11,139 nucleotides of DNA from JASFQI01 sp050115555 (GTDB taxonomy: Bacteria; Desulfobacterota; DSM-4660; Desulfatiglandales; HGW-15): assembly GCA_050115555.1 (NCBI GenBank), contig JASFQI010000147.1, positions 1 through 11,139 of the forward strand, written 5' to 3'. Every line of letters begins with the position of its first letter. Positions within the stretch are counted from its first letter, which is position 1. A program made the position numbers and the translations under genes. Below the pieces are notes generated by a model, which saw only the letters and a program-made list of their open reading frames with translations, was not told the DNA's origin and searched no databases. Below are positions 6,099-11,139 of this stretch, piece after piece.

Positions 6099-6932
6099 CT
6101 ACACTTGCACGCGGACACGCGTCCCAAGGGCGCTTGCGAGCCGTCCCAGGGTCTCCTCCACGAGGTGTTCGGCCCGGGTGAGCTCGTCGCTTGAACGGAA
6201 CTCGCTGGCCAGCTCCCGAAGGACCCTGTCGTAGCGGGAGGGGCAGCCGCCCGCTGACGCATAATCTACGGGCCCCTTCCGAACCTGATCGTCCCCGAGA
6301 AAGAAGGTCCCCAGAGGAAAGCCGGGCCGGCGAAAGGGCCAGCAAAGGACCAGGTCGTAGACGGCCCGAATTCCTTCCAGCCGCTCTGCGCTCCCGGTCA
6401 CCGCTTCCGCTGTGAGCGGCGTGCCAAGGACGACTTCGGCCGCTCGAAGCAGGCACTCCAGGGTGCGGGCCTCGGTGATCAGGATACCGTAGGCGTGCCA
6501 GTCCGGAGCGGTCTGCCGGAGGATCTCTCGAAAGCGCGCGGAGAGCACCCGGTGGGCGGGACAGAAGCAGATCTTGCAGGCCATGCCGCCGTAATGGCTC
6601 AGGCCTCGGAGATCCACCCCGTTGTTCCCCTCGGCCAGGGGGTGGAGGAGGCAGCCTACCCGGGCCTGCTCGGGACCGATCAGCCCTACGAACGGGCAGT
6701 GGTGAAACCCGGGCAGGGGATGCTCCGAGGGCTCGCGGGCCGCAACGTCCAGGGCAAAGGCCTGAATGGCGCCCGGCTCCCTCTGCACCCGGGCAAATGC
6801 AGCCGAGCGGGAGGCCAGCCTGGCGTGCAGGGTCTCGAATGACGCGTCCATGGTATTGTAAAGCCCGCAGCAGGCGCCGCACGAGATCGTGTCGCTTACC
6901 TGGCAGAGGTAAATACCGCCCGGGACCTTCAT
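6099..6932 (-). CDS. Conserved cysteine-rich protein of unknown function, possibly metal or Fe-S binding
   Basis: This is a 277-residue soluble protein without signal peptide or membrane segment. ATG 6932 has AAGGGG (complement of 6941-6946) 8 bases upstream, so the start is well supported. Cysteines are arranged as CGACC (C18, C21, C22), HHCPF (C79), VGCLLHP (C94) and CKICFC (C119, C122, C124). Further Cys lie at 10, 160, 197 and 230. The N-terminal half holds all the motif-like cysteines; the C-terminal half looks helical. The CxxCC...C...C plan recalls the YkgJ-type zinc- or iron-chelating domain, but it is longer and may be a separate family. I recall similar 'SCGACCGLYN' proteins in other deltaproteobacteria, without a known function. 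The gene is convergent with the zinc dehydrogenase and divergent from the hydroxypyruvate reductase gene, with 146 bases between start codons. A metal-binding role is inference from the Cys spacing. Confidence 0.8.
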   Translation of the reverse strand: MKVPGGIYLCQVSDTISCGACCGLYNTMDASFETLHARLASRSAAFARVQREPGAIQAFALDVAAREPSEHPLPGFHHCPFVGLIGPEQARVGCLLHPLAEGNNGVDLRGLSHYGGMACKICFCPAHRVLSARFREILRQTAPDWHAYGILITEARTLECLLRAAEVVLGTPLTAEAVTGSAERLEGIRAVYDLVLCWPFRRPGFPLGTFFLGDDQVRKGPVDYASAGGCPSRYDRVLRELASEFRSSDELTRAEHLVEETLGRLASALGTRVRVQV

Positions 6933-6944
6933 GGTCCGTTCCCC

Positions 6945-6974
6945 TTGAGTTTCTCGGTCGTTTGCCTGTAAAGA
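6945..6974 (+). promoter_or_regulatory. Candidate promoter for the hydroxypyruvate reductase gene
   Basis: TTGAGT (6945-6950) and TAAAGA (6969-6974) lie 18 bases apart in the divergent intergenic gap. The -10 match is poor (3/6). The gap must contain promoters in both directions, but nothing stronger is visible on either strand. Confidence 0.2.
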
Positions 6975-7078
6975 TGGAGTTTCGAGGGTCGTTCTCTCCG
7001 TATACCAGGTCCATCACGGCTTCTCAAGCCGGGGGAACGGGGGACGAAGACAAAACCTGTTCATTGGGAGGATTCACA

Positions 7079-8224
7079 ATGGGCGAGAAGGGATGGGAGA
7101 TCCACAACCCCGAAGGAGCGAACCGCGTCCTGGTGACCCGGCGGCTTCCGGGAACCCGCTGGCTGGAGATCCTGGGCAAGGCGGGATGCCGGGTGGAGGT
7201 CGGGACCTTTGACGTTGCGCCGGATGCCGAAGAGATAGGGGAGGCCATGGGGGAGGAATGCCACGGGGTCGTGGGGCAGCTGACCGAGCCCTGGGACGCG
7301 GGGCTCTTTGAGGCGCTGCATCGCGCAGGGGGGCGCGTTTACAGCAACTACGCCGTGGGCTACGACAACGTGGACCTGGAAGCCGCCACCCGTTTTCGCA
7401 TTCCGGTGGGAAACACGCCCGGCGTGCTTACGGAGACCACGGCGGAGATGGCCGTGGCCCTGACGTTTGCCGCGGCCAGGCGGGTGGTGGAGGGCGACCG
7501 GTTCATGCGCGAGGGCCGTTTTCACGGCTGGATGCCGTCCCTGCTCCTCGGCGACCTCCTGTGGCGCCGGACCGTCGGCGTGATCGGGGCCGGCAGGATC
7601 GGCTCGGCCTATGCGCGGATGATGGTGGAAGGCCACAGGATGAGCCTGATCTACTACTCGCCACATGCAAAGGAGGAGCTCGAGAGGTGGGTGTCGTCCT
7701 ACGGCCGTTTTCTGGCCTCTCTCGGGGAGCCCACGGTGACCTGCCGCAGGGCGGAATCCGTGGAGGAGGTGCTCGAGGAAGCGGACGTGGTCAGCCTGCA
7801 CGCCGCCCTCACAGCGTCCACTCTGCACCTGATCGACCGGAAGCGGCTGGGCAGAATGAAGGAGGACGCCATCCTCGTCAACACCGGAAGGGGCCCTTTG
7901 ATCGACGAGGAGGTCCTGGTGGAGCACTGCCGAGCCCACCCGTCGTTCAAGGCCGCCCTGGACGTGTTCGAGGACGAGCCTGCCATGAAACCGGGTCTCG
8001 AAGACCTGTCGAACGTGGTGGTCGTCCCCCATCTCGGGTCGGCCACCCGGTGGACCCGGGAGGGCATGGCGATCCTTGCGGCACGGAATGTGGCCGGTGT
8101 GCTTCAGGGGTGGCCCGTGTGGAAGGGGGAGGACATCGCGGTCTTTCTCGGGTCGAGCTCTCCTCAGGCCGTGCCGAGCCTGGTGAACGCCCGCGAGCTC
8201 GGACTGGCCGCCTATGCCGAGTGA
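7079..8224 (+). CDS. NAD(P)H-dependent hydroxypyruvate reductase, plant HPR1-like
   Basis: This enzyme reduces hydroxypyruvate to D-glycerate (and probably glyoxylate to glycolate). ATG 7079 follows GGGAGG (7066-7071) with 7 bases between; the product is 381 aa. It belongs to the D-isomer-specific 2-hydroxyacid dehydrogenases. Features include SNYAVGYDNVDLEAA (89-103), GNTPGVLTETTAE (111-123) and the Rossmann loop GAGRIG (G170, G172, G175). The catalytic set is R271 (NTGRG), E300 (DVFEDEP) and H318 (VVPHLGS); their spacings of 29 and 18 match the canonical glycerate dehydrogenase triad. Long blocks resemble plant peroxisomal HPR1 as I remember it, including VGVIGAGRIGSAYARMMVEG, PGTRW and the N-terminal 'NPEG' start. 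There is no peroxisomal SKL end, as expected in a bacterium. Where plant HPR1 has Asp after the second Rossmann strand, this protein has Ser (IYYSPH, S194), so the cofactor may not be strictly NADH. Likely roles are glycerate/serine metabolism or 2-phosphoglycolate salvage. Confidence 0.9.
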   Translation: MGEKGWEIHNPEGANRVLVTRRLPGTRWLEILGKAGCRVEVGTFDVAPDAEEIGEAMGEECHGVVGQLTEPWDAGLFEALHRAGGRVYSNYAVGYDNVDLEAATRFRIPVGNTPGVLTETTAEMAVALTFAAARRVVEGDRFMREGRFHGWMPSLLLGDLLWRRTVGVIGAGRIGSAYARMMVEGHRMSLIYYSPHAKEELERWVSSYGRFLASLGEPTVTCRRAESVEEVLEEADVVSLHAALTASTLHLIDRKRLGRMKEDAILVNTGRGPLIDEEVLVEHCRAHPSFKAALDVFEDEPAMKPGLEDLSNVVVVPHLGSATRWTREGMAILAARNVAGVLQGWPVWKGEDIAVFLGSSSPQAVPSLVNARELGLAAYAE

Positions 8225-8282
8225 TCGGTGCCGGGGCTGCTCACGGGGAACGACGTTTTTACTCTCATTCTACTTGAGTAGG

Positions 8283-8317
8283 CCGACAGGGGGCAGGAGG
8301 GATGGCTTTCCTGTCGG
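8283..8317. terminator. Inverted repeat between convergent genes, possible bidirectional terminator
   Basis: CCGACAGG (8283-8290) and CCTGTCGG (8310-8317) are perfect 8-base inverted repeats; the 19-base loop can add G-U pairs at its base. The element lies in the 101-base gap between the two convergent genes, where a terminator is expected. Neither strand has a clean U-run after the stem, so efficient intrinsic termination is doubtful. A shorter CTAC/GTAG hairpin lies just before it (about 8270-8281). Confidence 0.35.
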
Positions 8318-8325
8318 AATCGTCT

Positions 8326-9078
8326 CTAGTATGTCCTGACGCTTCGAGGTTCCTGAACGATTTTCCCTTGCAGCCTCAGCTTGATCCGGTTGCACCTTCC
8401 TTCGATGCCATCCATCGTCCTTTTCCAGAATTCCTCGGGCGTCATATCGACCGCACCGTTTTTCATCAACTTGATCTGATCCGCATAGGGGATGGAATCA
8501 TGGTCCATGGATTGGACCCTCTTCAGGTGTTCCTGGCATCTCTTGAGCTCGGCGCGCAGCTCCCTCTCCCTCTCCGGTGTGAGCTTGACCCGGTATTCCC
8601 TCTTTTTTTCCGGCTGGGTCCCGGGCTTCAGGTCGCTGTCGCCTGCGTTGTCTTTTCCTTTGCTCGAAGGCGCGGGCACAGGGGCTTGTGGGCCTTCATC
8701 GGTGCTGTCCGTGGGGCTGTTTTCATAGGAGACCACGTTTTCCTGCCTCTTCTTTTCTTCTTCGGCATACGCGTCTTCCAACCGGGTCTTGGAGGCCTCG
8801 TATTCCCGGGCGATGTCCGGCCCGAAGGTTTTTTCGAGATTCACATCCTCGATTTTGATTTCTTTACAGGTCCCACCTTGATCGCACTGGAGGAAATCGG
8901 CGGCTTTGGTCAACCACAGGATGCTGTTGCAGGGAACCACGGTTCCGTTCTTGAGCACAGCAGGGGATTCTGTCCGTGTAAGAAGACCATCCTCGAGGGA
9001 TTCTGAGAAAGCATTCGAGGCGTGGAGCGAGAGAAAAACGATACTGACAGCCAGAAATACGACTTTGTTGAATTTCAT
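8326..9078 (-). CDS. Secreted (periplasmic) protein of unknown function
   Basis: From ATG 9078 the product is 250 aa. Residues 1-23 form a clear Sec signal peptide: MKFNK, then the hydrophobic VVFLAVSIVFLSL, with likely cleavage after SNA (residue 23). There is no lipobox Cys. The mature protein has a small Cys-containing domain (about 40-85: C50, C65, C71 in NGTVVPC...LQC...GGTC), a charged helical region (about 88-113), a low-complexity Pro/Ser/Asp linker (about 118-158) and a charged C-terminal helical region (about 163-240) with C181 and C229. The first block recalls small 'NG..V.C...' periplasmic domains common in deltaproteobacteria, but I cannot name a family. ATG 9096 (METFPV) is an alternative start; neither has a good Shine-Dalgarno sequence. 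Composition is more AT-rich than most neighbours, which may reflect transfer. The chemosensory fusion gene lies 239 bases upstream on the same strand; a link is unproven. Confidence 0.7.
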   Translation of the reverse strand: MKFNKVVFLAVSIVFLSLHASNAFSESLEDGLLTRTESPAVLKNGTVVPCNSILWLTKAADFLQCDQGGTCKEIKIEDVNLEKTFGPDIAREYEASKTRLEDAYAEEEKKRQENVVSYENSPTDSTDEGPQAPVPAPSSKGKDNAGDSDLKPGTQPEKKREYRVKLTPERERELRAELKRCQEHLKRVQSMDHDSIPYADQIKLMKNGAVDMTPEEFWKRTMDGIEGRCNRIKLRLQGKIVQEPRSVRTY

Positions 9079-9266
9079 CACAGGAAAAGTCTCCATGGTG
9101 AATGCATAGGGTGGCCGGAAGTTCGAGAATCCATGGGATCGCTGCCGGATTGCAGCAACCAGGTACCCTGCACCAGCCCCATCATTCGGGACAAGATCCA
9201 CGATCAGAAGGACAGGGTGTTGTTTTTAGGTGCGATCGTACCCGAAGGTGTGGCGGGATGTCTACC

Positions 9267-9282
9267 GGATATTCCGATATCC
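9267..9282. repeat. Small inverted repeat downstream of the CheW-fusion gene
   Basis: GGATAT (9267-9272) and ATATCC (9277-9282) form a perfect 6-base inverted repeat around TCCG. It lies 36 bases after the stop codon of the fusion gene (- strand). It could be a weak terminator or stability hairpin, but it has no U-run. The rest of the 239-base gap 9079-9317 shows no gene and no convincing promoter. Confidence 0.25.
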
Positions 9283-9317
9283 CTGCCGATAGAGAGACTC
9301 CGGCATGGCGCGATGGG

Positions 9318-11139
9318 CTAGGCGCCCGCGGCCTGCTGAAGCACGACCCTTTCCTCCCGGCCCAGCACCCGCTCCATATCCAGGAGAATCTTGACCTCGC
9401 CATCCTGCTTGGCCATGCCCAGAATGTAGCTGGTGCGTACGGATCCACTGAGCGTGCCTGCCCCCTCGATATCCGCTGCCTTCATCTCGTTCACCTCGGA
9501 AACGGCATCCACGATTACGCCCATGCAGGTGCTCCCGCTCCCGTTTTGTATATCCAGGACAATGATGCAGGTCCGGTCCGTGTCGGGGCGCGCCTCCAGA
9601 CCGAACCGAAGGCGCAGGTCCATGACCGGGATCACCTCGCCCCGCAGGTTCACCACGCCGCGAATGAACTCGGGGGCCTGGGGCATGGAGCGAATGGGCA
9701 TCATTCCGATAATCTCCTTGACCTGGAGAATGTCGATGCCGAACTCCTGTTCGTCCAGTTGGAAGGTGAGGTACTTCCCTTCGAGGTCCAGAAGGGACTT
9801 GGAACCGCTGCCTCGGTCGTCTCCGCTTCGCTCGAGTATTTCCAGGACCGTCCGATCGGTGTCGTGACGCTGGGACGGCAGGTGGTGATTGTGACGGTCG
9901 GTGCAGGCCGCGTCTGCGAACCTGGTTTCGATGAAGGCGGAGAGGTCGATACGCGATCCGATTCCCATTTTCTCCACCATGTACTCCTGCATGAATTCGA
10001 AGTCCTTGATCTCCGGGTAGAGGTCTGCGGTTCGAATGCCTTTGTCCTCGGTGAGCACGTTTTTGAGCAGGGGGACCTTCAGACCCAGGGTCCCGTCGGG
10101 GTCCAGGAAGCGTACGGCGATCTCGGCCGCGGTGTCCGGCTTCCTCTCGATAAAGCGCCCGGCGTCCACGAGCAGGCGGGTGAACTCGTACACCGCGTCC
10201 GTGTAAGGCTCGATGAAGTCGTCCCTCATGGTCACCACGCAGCAGGGGTGATTGTCCCAGATCTCGCTGGACAGGAACTGGCCCTCGGCAATGCCGGCTG
10301 CGATGGACTTCGTGCCCAGGGGTTCGGCCACCATGAAGCCGCACGCCTGCGGATTGCTCTCGAGGAACTCGGGCATCTTAATGGGTGCGGTGACCTCGAA
10401 GGTGACCTCGGGCGAGCCCTCCCCGATCATGCCGGACGAGAGGCCGATCCGGTCGAAGAAGATGTGCGAGAGAATGTGGTGAATGGACATCTGGTGGGGA
10501 ATAAAAAAGGATTTTCCCCGAAAGAAATCCGGGTAGGGCGCCTCGTAGACACCCGTCCGGTTTCGCACGAAGATGCTGCCGTTCTTGTGGGCCAGGAGAA
10601 TCATGCGAAGGGGCGTGTCAAAGGCGAACAGGTCCATGGCAATGGGGGCCAGGATGCAGGCCGCATCCACCGTCCCCTTTCGCAGGGCGTCACGGACCGG
10701 GTTCCAGCCCGACATGCACCGGGTCTCCAGTTCAAAGGTCTCGGCCTTCCACTGTCCCTTGTCGAGGAGGTGCTTGAGCACGCCCAGCACCAGGTGATCC
10801 GTGATCTGAATGTGGGCCACGCGCAGGGTCACCTTTCCGGATGCAGCTCGCGCCGATTCCCGCTCCTCCGCGGTCGGTGCCTCTTCTTCCTCCTGGGCGA
10901 TCCCGAAGGCCTCCTCGATCTTGGCCATGAGCTCGTCCTTGTTGAACGGTTTGGCCACGAAGCTGCTCACGCCGGCGTCCACGGCCTTTTTTTCCTGCTT
11001 CATGTCGCCCTGGCCCGTGGCCATGATGAAGGGAACATCGTGATACCGCTTGTCGGCGCGCACCCACACGAGCAGGTCGAAGCCGTTTCGGTTGGGCATG
11101 TTCCAGTCGCTGATCACGAGATCGATGCCGTCGGTCTGC
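9318..11139 (-). CDS. Receiver / NrtA-like solute-binding / CheW fusion protein (5' end outside window)
   Basis: One unbroken frame runs from the window edge to TAG (complement of 9318-9320). Numbering starts at V (complement 11115-11117); seven earlier residues are visible. Residues 1-72 are the C-terminal two thirds of a CheY-like receiver domain, with phospho-acceptor D4 in ISDWNMP, the switch Thr in MATGQGD (T34) and the conserved Lys in AKPF (K57). An acidic linker (75-90) follows. Residues about 95-395 are a NrtA/SsuA-type solute-binding domain: WNPVRDALRKGTVDAACILAP (138-158), VAEPLGTKSIAAG (263-275) and HPCCVV (290-295). No signal peptide separates it from the receiver domain, so it must act in the cytoplasm. 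Residues about 447-593 are CheW: YLTFQLDEQEFGIDILQVKEI, then FIRGVVNLRGEVIPVMDLR (484-502). The likely role is a chemosensory adaptor coupling ligand and phosphorylation signals to CheA. The ligand is unknown; nitrate, bicarbonate, sulfonates or pyrimidine-like molecules are bound by relatives. CheV is the nearest known design, but it is CheW-receiver with no solute-binding domain. Confidence 0.9.
   Translation of the reverse strand, partial: QTDGIDLVISDWNMPNRNGFDLLVWVRADKRYHDVPFIMATGQGDMKQEKKAVDAGVSSFVAKPFNKDELMAKIEEAFGIAQEEEEAPTAEERESARAASGKVTLRVAHIQITDHLVLGVLKHLLDKGQWKAETFELETRCMSGWNPVRDALRKGTVDAACILAPIAMDLFAFDTPLRMILLAHKNGSIFVRNRTGVYEAPYPDFFRGKSFFIPHQMSIHHILSHIFFDRIGLSSGMIGEGSPEVTFEVTAPIKMPEFLESNPQACGFMVAEPLGTKSIAAGIAEGQFLSSEIWDNHPCCVVTMRDDFIEPYTDAVYEFTRLLVDAGRFIERKPDTAAEIAVRFLDPDGTLGLKVPLLKNVLTEDKGIRTADLYPEIKDFEFMQEYMVEKMGIGSRIDLSAFIETRFADAACTDRHNHHLPSQRHDTDRTVLEILERSGDDRGSGSKSLLDLEGKYLTFQLDEQEFGIDILQVKEIIGMMPIRSMPQAPEFIRGVVNLRGEVIPVMDLRLRFGLEARPDTDRTCIIVLDIQNGSGSTCMGVIVDAVSEVNEMKAADIEGAGTLSGSVRTSYILGMAKQDGEVKILLDMERVLGREERVVLQQAAGA

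Noticed and set aside
5036..7017. Two overlapping long - strand open frames (5036-6262 and 5773-7017).
   Set aside because: Both are out of frame with the cysteine-rich protein (6099-6932, -) or antisense to the zinc dehydrogenase, with Arg/Pro/Gly-rich composition and no family features.
8302..9006. + strand open frame opposite the secreted protein gene, with hydrophobic stretches.
   Set aside because: The - strand frame has a signal peptide and coherent charged helices. The hydrophobic, Phe-rich + frame is what an antisense of Lys/Glu-rich sequence gives.
9262..10344. 360-codon - strand frame overlapping the CheW-fusion gene.
   Set aside because: Shifted-frame shadow rich in Arg and Gly; the fusion frame has three recognisable domains.

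Overview
The window is a GC-rich bacterial chromosomal segment. Its families point to a Gram-negative anaerobic deltaproteobacterium in the broad old sense (Desulfobacterota or Syntrophobacterota). The pointers are an EpsC-type serine acetyltransferase with a cysteine-bearing N-terminal domain, a NifS-type desulfurase, a short lysine-rich 'MGRPNY' protein and a cysteine-rich 'CGACC' protein. This assignment rests on family recall, not on a search. I saw no rRNA, tRNA, insertion sequence or CRISPR array.

Layout. Positions 1-2606 (+) hold a cysteine/sulfur cluster: the 3' end of a nifS-type cysteine desulfurase, serine O-acetyltransferase and cysteine synthase. Together they make cysteine from serine and sulfide and mobilise its sulfur for Fe-S clusters. 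A convergent HD-domain hydrolase follows (2683-3324, -). Divergent from it, after a roughly 350-base region with candidate promoter and hairpin elements, comes a + strand run: a 50-residue lysine-rich protein, an acyl-CoA dehydrogenase that starts directly after its stop, and a zinc-type medium-chain dehydrogenase that overlaps the acyl-CoA dehydrogenase stop codon. A convergent cysteine-rich protein of unknown function (6099-6932, -) is divergent from a D-2-hydroxyacid dehydrogenase that closely resembles plant peroxisomal hydroxypyruvate reductase HPR1 (7079-8224, +).

The last part is on the - strand. It holds a secreted protein of unknown function (8326-9078) and, upstream of it, a long open gene whose 5' end lies outside the window (9318-11139). 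That gene encodes a three-part protein: a CheY-like receiver domain, a NrtA/SsuA-type solute-binding domain with no export signal, and a CheW coupling domain.

The receiver/solute-binding/CheW fusion is the most unusual item. As built, it looks like a cytoplasmic chemosensory adaptor that could read a small-molecule ligand and a phosphorylation input, and deliver both to a CheA/receptor array without a transmembrane receptor of its own. Second-tier items are the cysteine-rich 'CGACC' protein, the structured leader before the lysine-rich small gene, the acyl-CoA dehydrogenase with a displaced catalytic glutamate paired with the zinc dehydrogenase, and the plant-like HPR1.
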